Shown here: positions 51,903 to 61,307 of the stretch, one piece after another
How the letters are laid out: each line of letters begins with the position of its first letter
How positions within the stretch are numbered: position 1 is the first letter of the stretch
Assembly: GCF_024170165.1 (NCBI RefSeq)
Contig: NZ_JALJXP010000009.1
Span: 62,001-126,000 of the forward strand
DNA length: 64,000 nt
Reading direction: 5' to 3'
DNA from: Pseudomonas nitroreducens
Lineage (GTDB): Bacteria > Pseudomonadota > Gammaproteobacteria > Pseudomonadales > Pseudomonadaceae
Notes under the pieces: model-generated
What the model was told of the DNA's origin: nothing
The model's database searches: none
Seen by the model: the letters and a program-made list of their open reading frames with translations, nothing else
Translations under genes and position numbers: made by a program

Positions 51903-51955
51903 TCGTGCAGGAGCGGGCCATGCGCGCGATCGCGGGCATGGCCCGCTCCCACAGG
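51903..51955. repeat. Family A-related short inverted repeat
   Basis: GTGCAGGAGCGGGCCATGCGCG and CGGGCATGGCCCGCTCCCAC form a compact hairpin; variant of the family A arm. Confidence 0.6.
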
Positions 51956-51966
51956 GAGCTTGGTTT

Positions 51967-52048
51967 GTAGGATGGGTGGAGCGCAGCGATACCCATGCTG
52001 TGGCGTGGTACGAGGCGATGGGTATCGCTGCGCTCCACGCCATCCTAC
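51967..52048. repeat. Inverted repeat, family C (GTAGGATGG type)
   Basis: GTAGGATGGGTGGAGCGCAG with CGATACCCAT, and its near-perfect reverse complement ATGGGTATCG..CTGCGCTCCACGCCATCCTAC; about 30-bp arms around a 21-bp centre. Only one copy in this window. Confidence 0.7.
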
Positions 52049-52075
52049 GTTCGAGGTTCCCTGATATTCCTGGGC

Positions 52076-52300
52076 CTAAGCGCGGACCAGCCTCTCCACG
52101 AGGCGGCGCGTGAGTGGGGCGATGACCAGCACCAGCGGGAAGGCGATGCTCCAGCTGGCGAGCCACGCGCCCAGCCAGAGCTGGGCGAAGGCCGGGGCCA
52201 GGCCGACGGCGCGCCAGGTGGAGAGACCGGAGACCAGCAAGGTCATCACGCAGGACAGGATCAGCGCGAAAAGCAGCGGGCCGTAGCGGCGGGCGATCAT
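52076..52300 (-). CDS. DUF2798 family membrane protein
   Basis: 74 residues, two membrane helices (LLFALILSCVMTLLVSGLSTW and WSIAFPLVLVIAPLTRRLV), the layout of DUF2798. Function unknown. Its ATG overlaps the stop of the flavodoxin-like gene by 4 bp, so the two are coupled and share the MerR-type promoter. Confidence 0.8.
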   Translation of the reverse strand: MIARRYGPLLFALILSCVMTLLVSGLSTWRAVGLAPAFAQLWLGAWLASWSIAFPLVLVIAPLTRRLVERLVRA

Positions 52301-52887
52301 GCGTGGGCCTCCTGCGCGTGCTCGACCTGCGGCTGATGCAGGCGGCCGAGGGTTTCGGCGAAGTGCTGGCCGAACAGCCGGGCGGTCTTCAGGTCGCCGG
52401 GGCAGAAGTCCGCGGCGGTCCTGTCTGCCTGGGCCATCAGCCCGGACCAGGAGCCGAGGCGGTTGGCGGCTTCCTCGGCGGGCACGCCCAGGTGCTGTTC
52501 GGGGAGGATCGGGTTGCCGGCCCAGAGCATCCCGTGCTGCATGCAGAAGGTGAACAGCGAGATCAGCGTGGACTGCTTGTCGCCCGCCGGCAGCGCCGAC
52601 ACGGTGAAGCCGGCGGCGAGGCGGCCGCGCAGCTGCTGCTGGCGCCAGAGCGGCCCGGTGGCGTCCATCAGGGCTTTCAGCGGTGCCGAGACGCCGCCCA
52701 GGTAGGTTGGTGATCCCAGGATCAGGCCGTGATAGGCGAGCAGCGCTTGCGGCTGCTCGATCAACTCCTGCGCCTTGAGCAGATGCACTTCGCAGCCGGG
52801 CACCTGGCGGGCTCCGCTGGCGATGGTCTGGGCGATGTGCTCGGTACGGCCGCTGGCGCTGTGGTAGACGATGGCGATGGTTTTCAT
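52297..52887 (-). CDS. Flavodoxin-like / NAD(P)H:quinone oxidoreductase (WrbA-like)
   Basis: 196 residues. FMN phosphate loop YHSASGRTEHIAQ near the N-terminus, then GLILGSPTYLGGVSAPLKAL, as in WrbA-like flavoproteins. Probably reduces quinones by two electrons. Start at 52887 (MKTIAIVYHS); an in-frame extension of eight codons has no support. It lies behind a promoter with a 19-bp spacer and is divergent from the MerR gene. Confidence 0.85.
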   Translation of the reverse strand: MKTIAIVYHSASGRTEHIAQTIASGARQVPGCEVHLLKAQELIEQPQALLAYHGLILGSPTYLGGVSAPLKALMDATGPLWRQQQLRGRLAAGFTVSALPAGDKQSTLISLFTFCMQHGMLWAGNPILPEQHLGVPAEEAANRLGSWSGLMAQADRTAADFCPGDLKTARLFGQHFAETLGRLHQPQVEHAQEAHA

Positions 52888-52963
52888 GGTTTCTCCGCAG
52901 GTTGCACGCAAGGGGAAGGCTGCGAGTGGATTGACCTCGATGGCCTTTGGCGTGAACCTACAA

Positions 52964-52986
52964 GTTCAAGCGAACTTGAGGTCAAG
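52964..52986 (-). promoter_or_regulatory. MerR-type operator/promoter of the flavodoxin-like gene
   Basis: Minus strand: TTGACC (-35), spacer TCAAGTTCGCTTGAACTTG (19 bp), TAGGTT (-10). The dyad TCAAGTT/AACTTGA resembles SoxR sites. The 23-bp core has 21/23 identity to the one at 5225-5247. The MerR gene starts 10 bp beyond, so autoregulation is likely. Confidence 0.78.
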
Positions 52987-52995
52987 AGGTGTTCC

Positions 52996-53427
52996 ATGGA
53001 TATCGCTGACGTGGCCAGACGTTCCGGCGTGCCGGCTTCGACCCTGCGGTTCTACGAGGAGAAGGGGCTGATCGTCTCGCTCGCCAATCCCGGCGCTCGG
53101 CGTCAGTTTGCGCCGCAGATTCTCGACCAGCTGGCGTTGATCACGCTCGGGCAGTCGGCGGGCTTCAGCCTGGAGGAAATCCGCTCGATGTTTGCCGGCG
53201 ACGGCGGGACGAACATCGACCGGCAGATGCTGGCGGCCAAGGCGGATGAGCTGGATGCCACGATCAGGCGGCTGCGGGCGATGAGCCGGGGGCTGCGCCA
53301 TGCGGCGGCGTGCCCGGCGCCCAGTCATGCGCAGTGTCCGACTTTCCAGAAGCTGGTGAAGGCCGCGGGGGAGAGTGCGCTGGAGGGGAAGAAGGAGCGG
53401 GGGAGGTTGAGGAAGGGGAAGGGCTGA
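52996..53427 (+). CDS. MerR-family transcriptional activator
   Basis: 143 residues. HTH: DIADVARRSGVPASTLRFYE EKGL as the canonical MerR start, then ARRQFAPQILDQLALITLGQ and a long dimer helix. The C-terminal part has two Cys (ACPAPSHAQCPTF, C-x7-C), not the four-Cys SoxR cluster motif, so the signal may be a thiol-reactive compound. Divergent from the flavodoxin-like gene. I infer it also controls the DUF2938 gene at 5183. Confidence 0.88.
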   Translation: MDIADVARRSGVPASTLRFYEEKGLIVSLANPGARRQFAPQILDQLALITLGQSAGFSLEEIRSMFAGDGGTNIDRQMLAAKADELDATIRRLRAMSRGLRHAAACPAPSHAQCPTFQKLVKAAGESALEGKKERGRLRKGKG

Positions 53428-53534
53428 GAGTTCGGTGCGGGGCTTGCCGGCGGGCACCAGATCCCGAATGTGCGGAAGGTTCCCAACGCCGGCCCTGCCG
53501 GCGGTTCGCGGGCATGGCCCGCTCCTACAATTTC

Positions 53535-53606
53535 GTAGGGCGAATAACCCGGAACGGCGTTATCCGCCGGCTTGGCGGATAACGCCGTAGGCGTTATGCG
53601 CCCTAC
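53535..53606. repeat. Family B inverted repeat
   Basis: GTAGGGCGAATAACCC ... GCGTTATGCGCCCTAC with inner GTTATCCGCC/GGCGGATAAC. A family A-related arm (GCGGGCATGGCCCGCTCCTA) lies just before at 53508. Confidence 0.75.
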
Positions 53607-54466
53607 AGGGGAAGCCCCAGCGCTTTCTCCAGCCACTCGCAGAATCCCACCGCCTGCGCATTGCGCTCACTTTGCTGATGCACCAGCAGCGACCAGTTCG
53701 GCCCGCGCACGGTCTGCTCGCTGAGCGGGGTCAGCAGGTCGTTGCTGCGGGCATCGCCGGCCAGCAGCTGGCTCACCAGGGCAACGCCCAGCCCCTGGCT
53801 GGCGGCATCCAGCAGCAGGCCGGGGTCGGAGAAGTTCAGTCCTTCGCTGCGCTGGCCGACGTCGGCGCCGCCCTGCAGTTGCCAGTGCGCCCAGTCCATT
53901 TCCCGTTCGCCGTGCAGGGTGGTGCGCGCCGCTTCCGGCTGCGCCAGCAGCGAGGGATGGCAGGCCGGGTAGAGGCGATCCTCCAGCAGCACGCGGAAGC
54001 GGCACTCGGCCTGGGCGGTGAGGTCGTCGCGAACGGCGATGTCGATGGTCTGGGTGGCCATGTCCGGGGTTTCGTCAGTGGTCAGCAGCCAGAGGTCGAT
54101 CTGCGGGTGGCGCGCGTGGAAGTCGCCCAGGCGCGGCACCAGCCAGTGCCGGGCGAAGGCCGGGGTGGTGTTGACCACCAGCTGGTTCGGCTTGCGGTAC
54201 TGGTCCAGGCGGCGGATGCCCACGGCCAGTTGCTGCAGCATGGATTGCGTGGTGCTGAGCAGGTCGGCGCCGGCGTCGGTCAGCGCCACCTTGCGCCCGG
54301 AGCGATAGAACAACGGTTGCTCGACGAAGCTTTCCAGGCTGCGGATCTGCTGGCTGATGGCCGACTGGGTGAGGTGCAGTTCCTCGGCGGCCTTGTGGAA
54401 GCTGCCCAGGCGTGCGGCGGCTTCGAAACCGCGCAGGGCATTCAGGGGTGGCCAGTGTTTGAGCAT
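53603..54466 (-). CDS. LysR-family regulator (GcvA-like), likely of the agmatine operon
   Basis: 287 residues. HTH: PLNALRGFEAAARLGSFHKA, LTQSAISQQIRSLESFVEQP; linker PLFYRSGRKVALTDAGADLL. Divergent from agu2A with 133 bp between, containing a T-N11-A LysR box (TGAT-N11-ATCA) four bases upstream of its own start. Its 3' end overlaps repeat family B. Confidence 0.86.
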   Translation of the reverse strand: MLKHWPPLNALRGFEAAARLGSFHKAAEELHLTQSAISQQIRSLESFVEQPLFYRSGRKVALTDAGADLLSTTQSMLQQLAVGIRRLDQYRKPNQLVVNTTPAFARHWLVPRLGDFHARHPQIDLWLLTTDETPDMATQTIDIAVRDDLTAQAECRFRVLLEDRLYPACHPSLLAQPEAARTTLHGEREMDWAHWQLQGGADVGQRSEGLNFSDPGLLLDAASQGLGVALVSQLLAGDARSNDLLTPLSEQTVRGPNWSLLVHQQSERNAQAVGFCEWLEKALGLPL

Positions 54467-54469
54467 GAT

Positions 54470-54488
54470 TGATAAGTCTGCCTAATCA
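54470..54488. promoter_or_regulatory. LysR box in the agu2 divergent promoter
   Basis: TGAT-AAGTCTGCCTA-ATCA, a dyad with exactly 11 bases between, matches the T-N11-A rule of LysR sites. It abuts the regulator start, fitting negative autoregulation. Confidence 0.55.
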
Positions 54489-54599
54489 GATTTGCGCAAA
54501 ATCTATCGTTTGTTGTCGCGATTTTACAGGCCTAGCATGGTTATCAGGCGCCGCTTAATCCTTTCCTTCCGATAAAAATTCCTTACCAAAGGTTCGAGT

Positions 54600-55654
54600 A
54601 TGCATCGCAATGACGATAGGCAGAACGGCTGGCGCATGCCCGCCGAATGGGTCAACCACGCGGCGACCTGGATGGCATTCCCGCACAACCGTCCGCTCTG
54701 GGAGGGCGGCTGGCACGTGACCCTGGAGCAGGTGCAGGAAGACTTTGCCCGCGTCGCCAACGGCATTGCCCGCTTCGAGCCGGTGAAGCTGGTGGTGGAC
54801 CCGTCCGCCATGGCCCGTGCCGCCGAGCTTTGCGGGGCCAACATCGAGCTGGTGCCGCTGCCCATCGACGACAGCTGGTGCCGCGATTCGGGGCCGACTT
54901 TCGTCTGCCATCCGCAGCACGGCGTGGCCGGCGTGAGCTGGCGCTTCAACGCCTGGGGCGGCAAGTCCGAACACACCCTGGACGAAGGCCTGGGCCGCCG
55001 CATCCTCAACACCCTCGGTTTGGATTGCTTCGGCACGCCGCTGGCCAACGAGGGCGGGGCGATCCACGTGGATGGCGAGGGCACGCTGATCACCACCGAG
55101 TCGGTGCTGCTCAACCCCAACCGCAACCCGGGCGTCAGCAAGCGCGAGATGGAGGAAATCTTCAGCCGCCTGCTCGGCGTGACCAAGACCATCTGGCTGC
55201 CGGGCGACCCGCAGTACGTGACCGGCGACATGACCGACGGCCACGTCGACGGCGTCTGCGCCTTCGCTCGCCCCGGCGTGCTGCTGGTGGACGCCACCCA
55301 CGATGCTTCCAGCACCTACGCCGAGGTGGCGCGCGAGAACCGTCGCGCGCTGGAGCTGGCCACCGACGCCAACGGCCGCTCCTTCGAGCTGATCGAGCTG
55401 TTCGAAGCCAGCGCGGCGGTGGACCCGGAAGCAGAAGTCTTCTGCGCCTCCTACACCAACTTCTACCTCGCCAATGGCGCGGTGATCATGCCGGCCTACG
55501 GCATTGCCGCCGACGACGAAGCCGCTGCGGTATTGGCCCGCGCCTTCCCCGGCCGTGAAGTGGTGCCGGTGCGCATCAACCACCTGGCCCACGGCGGTGG
55601 CGGCGTGCACTGCATCACCCAGCAGCAGCCGGCCTGGCCGCTGGGAGGCCTGTG

Positions 55655-55655
<1 letters not shown>
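54600..55655 (+). CDS. agu2A: Agmatine deiminase
   Basis: 351 residues, peptidylarginine-deiminase (PPAD/AIH) family. Catalytic features: PIDDSWCRDSGPTFVC, NEGGAIHVDGEGTLITTES, TDGHVDGVCAF and Cys338 in GGGGVHCITQQQPAWP. It turns agmatine to N-carbamoylputrescine and ammonia. First gene of a four-gene operon like agu2ABCA' described in P. aeruginosa. The primary aguBA locus of Pseudomonas is elsewhere and of different layout, so this is probably the second set. Confidence 0.9.
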
Positions 55656-56557
<902 letters not shown>

Positions 56558-56559
56558 CC

Positions 56560-57657
56560 ATGAACAAGCACCTGCTGATCGGCGCGCTGGGGTTGTCCCT
56601 GGCGTGCACCCTGCAACCGGCCACGGCCGAAGAGAAGGTCCTGCGCCTGTTCAACTGGGCGGATTACTTCGCCCCCGACACCCTGGCCAACTTCACCCAG
56701 GAAACCGGCATCCGCGTCATCTACGACGTGATGGACAGCAGCGAGACCCTGGAGGCCAAGATGATGGCCGGGCACAGCGGCTACGACCTGATCTTCCCCG
56801 GCGATACCGTCGCCGAGCGCCTGATGCGCGCCGGCGCCTTGCAGAAGCTCGACGACAGCAAGCTGGAGCACCTGGGCGACATCGAGTCGGGCCTGCGCGA
56901 CCTGCAGACCAAGTACCCGTACTCGCGGCATGCCGTGGTGCCCTATACCTGGGGCAGCATCGGTCTGACCTACAACCAGGCGAAGATCGAGCAGCGCATG
57001 CCCGGCGCACCGGTGAACAGCCTCGACCTGATGTTCAAGCCGGAAATGGCCAAGCACTTCGCCGACTGCGGCATCTCGATGATCGATTCGCCGGACGAAG
57101 TGCTCGCCGTGGTGCTCAACTACCTCGGCCGCGACCCGCGCAGCGGCAAGCCGCAGGACCTGAGCGAGGCGCTGGCGGTGCTCAATGGCATCCGCCCGTA
57201 CATCCGCAAGTTCCAGTCGCAGCCGGTGACCCAGCTGGTGAATGGCGACCTCTGCCTGTCGCTGGGTTACAGCGGCGACGTGATCCAGTCGCAACGCGCC
57301 GCCGACGAAGCGAAGAAGCCCGAGCGCTTCGAGTACCGCGTGCCGCGCGAAGGTACCTCGGTATGGATGGACACCATGGCCATTCCCGCCGACGCACCGC
57401 ACCCCGAGTACGCCTACGCGCTGATCAACTACCTGATGCGCCCGGACGTGATGGCGGCCATCAGCAACGCCACCGGCTACCCGACGTCCAACGCCAAGGC
57501 GCGGCCGATGGTCGAGGCAAGCATGCGCGACAACCCGGACATCTATCTTGATGAGAAGGCGTACGCGCGGCTGTTCCCCGGCAAGGACATCCCGCAGCGC
57601 GACATGCGTGCGCGGATGCGTACCTGGACCAGTTTCAAGACCGGCACCGGCGGCTGA
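56560..57657 (+). CDS. agu2C: Polyamine-binding periplasmic protein (SpuD/PotF type)
   Basis: 365 residues. Signal peptide LLIGALGLSLACTLQPATA. The mature chain begins VLRLFNWADYFAPDTLANF, with FPGDTVAERLMRAGALQKLD and YTWGSIGLTYNQ, as in PotF/SpuD. It likely binds agmatine or putrescine. No ABC permease or ATPase genes follow, so it must use another locus's transporter or act as a sensor. AAGGAGTCTGACC precedes ATG. Confidence 0.9.
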   Translation: MNKHLLIGALGLSLACTLQPATAEEKVLRLFNWADYFAPDTLANFTQETGIRVIYDVMDSSETLEAKMMAGHSGYDLIFPGDTVAERLMRAGALQKLDDSKLEHLGDIESGLRDLQTKYPYSRHAVVPYTWGSIGLTYNQAKIEQRMPGAPVNSLDLMFKPEMAKHFADCGISMIDSPDEVLAVVLNYLGRDPRSGKPQDLSEALAVLNGIRPYIRKFQSQPVTQLVNGDLCLSLGYSGDVIQSQRAADEAKKPERFEYRVPREGTSVWMDTMAIPADAPHPEYAYALINYLMRPDVMAAISNATGYPTSNAKARPMVEASMRDNPDIYLDEKAYARLFPGKDIPQRDMRARMRTWTSFKTGTGG

Positions 57658-57667
57658 GGAGGCGAGG

Positions 57668-58771
57668 ATGATGACACGCAGGAACCTGCTCGGCGCCGGC
57701 ATGACCCTGGCGACGGGCCTCGGGCTCGGCCTGGGCCGCGTCGCCCTGGCGGCGAAGCCCTGGTACATGCCCGACGAGCACCGCAAGCAGGAGCGGGTGT
57801 TCGTTGCCTATGCGGCGAGCGCCGACGTCTGGGAAGACCTGGCGCCCGATGTGAACGCCACGGTGGCGCGGCTGGCCCGCGCCATCGCCGAGTTCCAGCC
57901 GGTGACGGTGCTCTGCCGGCCGGAGCAGCAGGCCGAGGCGAAGCGCGCGTGCAGCGGGGAGAACGTCGACTTCCTGCCGGTGCCGGTGGATGACATCTGG
58001 GTGCGCGACTACGGCGGCTGCTTCCTGGTCAACGATGCGCCGGGCGGCCTGGCGCTGGCCGACTTCAACTTCAACGGCTGGGGCGGCAAGCAACACGCCG
58101 AGCGCGACCGCGAAGTCTCGGCCGCCCTTGCCGAGGACGTGGAGGCGAAGGCCATCATCAGCGAACTGTGCGGGGAGGGCGGCGGCATCGAGGTGGACGG
58201 CCACGGTACGGCGATCTTCACCGAGAGCTGCTGGCTCAACGACAACCGCAACCCGGGCTGGGCCCGCCCGCGTATCGAGGCGGAGCTCAAGCGTATGCTC
58301 GGGCTGCGCAAGGTGATCTGGCTGCCGGGCATTCGCGGCAAGGACATCACCGATGCCCACGTGGACTTCTACGCACGCTTCGTCGAGCCGGGCGTGGTGG
58401 TGGTCAACCTGGACAACGACAAGCGCTCCTACGACTACGAGGTCACCCGCCGGCACCTGGAGATCCTGAGGACCGCCACCGACGCCGATGGGCGCCCGTT
58501 GAGGGTGCACACCTTGCCGCCACCGATGAAGCCCAAGCCCAGCGCGTACAACCGTGACAACCCGGACTTCGCCGCCGGCTACATCAACTACCTGCCGGTG
58601 AACGGCGGGGTGATCGCGCCGAAGTTCGGCGATGCGGCGGCGGACGAGCATTGCCATGCCTTGCTCAGCGAGCTGTATCCGGATCGCGAGATCGTCCAGC
58701 TGAACATCGACCCGATTGCGGCGGGCGGCGGTGGCATCCACTGCGTGACTTTGCAGATGCCGGCGGTTTAG
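57668..58771 (+). CDS. agu2A': Tat-exported agmatine deiminase paralogue
   Basis: 367 residues. Twin-arginine signal TRRNLLGAGMTLATGLGLGL with cleavage likely after ALAA, so a periplasmic enzyme. The deiminase core is intact: PVDDIWVRDYGGCFLV, GEGGGIEVDGHGTAIFTES, TDAHVDFYARFV and Cys359 in GGGGIHCVTLQM. GGAGG is at 57658-57662. Start may be ATG 57668 or 57671. A periplasmic agmatine deiminase beside a cytoplasmic one and a binding protein is the hallmark of the agu2 operon. Confidence 0.88.
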   Translation: MMTRRNLLGAGMTLATGLGLGLGRVALAAKPWYMPDEHRKQERVFVAYAASADVWEDLAPDVNATVARLARAIAEFQPVTVLCRPEQQAEAKRACSGENVDFLPVPVDDIWVRDYGGCFLVNDAPGGLALADFNFNGWGGKQHAERDREVSAALAEDVEAKAIISELCGEGGGIEVDGHGTAIFTESCWLNDNRNPGWARPRIEAELKRMLGLRKVIWLPGIRGKDITDAHVDFYARFVEPGVVVVNLDNDKRSYDYEVTRRHLEILRTATDADGRPLRVHTLPPPMKPKPSAYNRDNPDFAAGYINYLPVNGGVIAPKFGDAAADEHCHALLSELYPDREIVQLNIDPIAAGGGGIHCVTLQMPAV

Positions 58772-58784
58772 CGGGGGGCTCTTC

Positions 58785-58863
58785 GTAGGAGCGAGCTTGC
58801 TCGCGAACAATCACTCCTGGCGGCATCACGGTTGGGCGGGTTCGCGAGCAAGCTCGCTCCTAC
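58785..58863. repeat. Family A inverted repeat
   Basis: Perfect 24-bp arms GTAGGAGCGAGCTTGCTCGC.. (58785-58808) and its reverse complement (58840-58863) around a 31-bp centre, between convergent agu2A' and cobB. Confidence 0.85.
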
Positions 58864-58917
58864 AGACATGCCATTGCCGGGTGTACCACGGGGAGCAGCG
58901 TAGGTGGCGTGTGTGTC

Positions 58918-59679
58918 CTACGACGGGAAAGCTGCGTCGATCAGCGCCGGGAGCGCGACACCAGCGGCACTGGCCACCGCGAAATCACGCTCGCCATGCA
59001 ACGGGCCGGGAGCGGGGTTGATGTGCAGGACGGTAGCACCGGAGCGCCAGGCGACCTGGGGAACTTCCGCTGCCGGGTAGACGACGCCAGACGTCCCGAC
59101 CGAGATCAGCAGGTCGCACTGTTCGGCCGCCTGGAAGGCATGGCTGATGGCGTCCACCGGCAGGCTTTCGCCGAACCACACCACGCCGGGGCGCAGCGGG
59201 CCGCCGCAATGGGCGCAGGCCGGCGGTTGTACGCGGCGGCCGGCCACGGGCTCGTCCGGTACCGGCAGTGGCGCATCGGGCGCGCGCTGGCACTGGAAGC
59301 AGCGCGGGCGCTCCAGCTGGCCGTGCAGGTGGGTGACGTCCTGGCTGCCGGCGCGCTCGTGGAGGTCATCGACGTTCTGGGTAATCAGCGTGAGCCTGGG
59401 CACCTTGGCCGCCAGCGCGGCGATGGCCAGGTGCGCAGGGTTGGGCTGCGCGCGGTGGACCACGCTGCGCCGCCATTCGTACCAGCCCCAGACCAGCGCC
59501 GGGTCGGCGCGGAAGGCTTCGGCGGTGGCCAGGGAGGCGGCGTCGAAACGCTCCCAGAGCCCGGTGAGACGGTCGCGGAAGGTGGGAATGCCGCTCTCGG
59601 CGGAAACCCCGGCTCCGCTGAACACCACGACGTGACGGGCCTTGCGCAGCCCATCCAGGAGCGCGGGGTCGAAGATCAT
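58918..59679 (-). CDS. cobB: NAD-dependent protein deacylase, sirtuin class III
   Basis: 253 residues. NAD motif FSGAGVSAESGIPTFR, TQNVDDLHERAG, catalytic His in HLHGQLER, zinc cysteines CFQCQ and CAHC. The YEWRR motif (WYEWRRSV) gives the Tyr/Arg pair of desuccinylating sirtuins. Removes acyl groups from lysines. Its ATG overlaps the stop of the GGDEF gene (ATGA), so it is translationally coupled to a diguanylate cyclase. Confidence 0.92.
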   Translation of the reverse strand: MIFDPALLDGLRKARHVVVFSGAGVSAESGIPTFRDRLTGLWERFDAASLATAEAFRADPALVWGWYEWRRSVVHRAQPNPAHLAIAALAAKVPRLTLITQNVDDLHERAGSQDVTHLHGQLERPRCFQCQRAPDAPLPVPDEPVAGRRVQPPACAHCGGPLRPGVVWFGESLPVDAISHAFQAAEQCDLLISVGTSGVVYPAAEVPQVAWRSGATVLHINPAPGPLHGERDFAVASAAGVALPALIDAAFPS

Positions 59680-61199
59680 TGCGGGGTTCCCTGCGGCGTC
59701 GGCGCGCTTTCCAGGCGGTTGCGGCCGGCGGCCTTGGCGCGGTACAGCGCGCGGTCGGCGGCTTCGATGAGGGCCTGTGGGCTGCTGTCGCTGCCACCGG
59801 GCAGGGTGGCGATGCCGATGCTGGCGGTGATGCGCCCCAGTGGACTGCCCGCGTGAGTGAGGTTGGCGCCCTTCAGGCGCTGCATGAACTGCTCGGCCAC
59901 GGCCTGGGCGCCGTCGAGGCCGGTGTTGGGCAGGATCACCGCCAGTTCCTCGCCGCCATAGCGCGCCGCGAGATCGGCGGGGCGCCGCACGCTGTCGGCG
60001 AGGACGCGGCCGATGCGCCGCAGGCAGTCGTCACCGGCGGGGTGGCCGTAGGTGTCGTTGAAGCGCTTGAAATGGTCCACGTCGATCAGCAACAGCCCCA
60101 GCGGCGAGCGATCGCGGTGGGAGCGGCGCAGTTCGGCGATCAGGTGGTCGTCGAAGCTGCGGCGGTTCTCCAGGCCGGTGAGCGGGTCGCGCGAGGCGAG
60201 CACTTCCAGCTGGCGATTGGCCTTGAGCAGCTCTTCGCGGGCGTCGCGCAGCAGGCGCTCGGTGCCGATGCGGCGCTGGATGGCGAGGATCAGCAGGCTG
60301 CCGATGACGACGACGACCATCAGCAGGCCGAAGGCGATGGCCACCGTGCGCAGGGCGTCGGCAGCCCAGGCGGCCAGGGCTTCATCCTTGCCCAGGGCGA
60401 CCGAGGTCACCAGCGGGTAGCGCTCGTTCTTGCGGAAGGCGTAGATGCGCTCGATGCCGTCCAGCGAGGAGGCGAAGGTCGCGCTGCCGACCGTGGCGCT
60501 GTCCAGGTACTGGGTGAAGATCGGCGAGCGCGACAGCACGCGGCCCATGTCGCTTTCGCGGAAGGGATAGCGCACCAGCACCTGGCCGTTGCTGGTGGCC
60601 ACGCCGATGGCGCCGGTCTTGCCGATGTCGATCTTGCCGAACAGGCGGAGGAAGTCCTGCACGCCGAGGGCGGCGACTATCACCCCGGCGAAGTGGCCCT
60701 GGGCGTCGTTGTAGCGGCGGCTGACGGTGATCACCCAGACGCCGGTGGAGCGGCTGTGGATCGGCTCGCCGATGTAGGCGTCCAGCGAGGGGTTGTCGCG
60801 GTGGTGGATGAAGTAGGCGCGGTCGGCGCTGTTGGAGCCCGGCGGGAAGGGTCCGGTGGAGGTCATCAGCCAGTTGCCCTGGGCATCGTAGATGCCGACG
60901 CCATTGAGCTGCACCAGCAGGTGCTGCTGGCGTTGCACGAGCTCGTTGATGCGTTGCAGTGGTGCGGTGCCGGTGCCTTCATGCTCCAGGCGCTCGGCCA
61001 GGTCGAGCAGGAGCATGGAGCTCTGGGTGACGATGCCTTCGACGTAGGTGTCCAGTGCCTGGGTGAGGTTGAGGTTGTGCGTGGTGGTTTCCGTCAGCGT
61101 GCGCTCGCGCGCCGACCACAGCTCCCAGGCCGTGGCGGCGGCCACGGCAAGGCTGATGATCGACAGCAGGAGGATGGCTAGGCGGATGTCGCGTTTCAC
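59676..61199 (-). CDS. Membrane diguanylate cyclase with dCACHE sensor
   Basis: 507 residues. TM1 (LAILLLSIISLAVAAATA), a periplasmic dCACHE domain (about 40-280; NSADRAYFIHHRDNPSLDAY, VWVITVSRRYNDAQGHFAG), TM2 (VAIAFGLLMVVVVIGSLLIL) and a GGDEF domain with YGGEELAVILP. RxxD (RPAD) five residues before gives an inhibitory I-site. It makes c-di-GMP in response to a small ligand. GTG 61199 follows GAGG by five bases; Met codons further upstream lack one. Confidence 0.87.
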   Translation of the reverse strand: MKRDIRLAILLLSIISLAVAAATAWELWSARERTLTETTTHNLNLTQALDTYVEGIVTQSSMLLLDLAERLEHEGTGTAPLQRINELVQRQQHLLVQLNGVGIYDAQGNWLMTSTGPFPPGSNSADRAYFIHHRDNPSLDAYIGEPIHSRSTGVWVITVSRRYNDAQGHFAGVIVAALGVQDFLRLFGKIDIGKTGAIGVATSNGQVLVRYPFRESDMGRVLSRSPIFTQYLDSATVGSATFASSLDGIERIYAFRKNERYPLVTSVALGKDEALAAWAADALRTVAIAFGLLMVVVVIGSLLILAIQRRIGTERLLRDAREELLKANRQLEVLASRDPLTGLENRRSFDDHLIAELRRSHRDRSPLGLLLIDVDHFKRFNDTYGHPAGDDCLRRIGRVLADSVRRPADLAARYGGEELAVILPNTGLDGAQAVAEQFMQRLKGANLTHAGSPLGRITASIGIATLPGGSDSSPQALIEAADRALYRAKAAGRNRLESAPTPQGTPQ

Positions 61200-61307
61200 A
61201 CTGGCCTCGATGGGACATTCCCTGTGGCGTTTACCGCGTGTGGCGGGCATCGCCCGGCAGCAGAACAGGGAGACGCCGGCCACGCGTGCCGGGTTACGTG
61301 TCGTTCG

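Noticed and set aside
59679..61181. A 500-codon plus-strand frame opposite the diguanylate cyclase gene
   Set aside because: The GGDEF protein on the other strand is unmistakable; this is a GC shadow.
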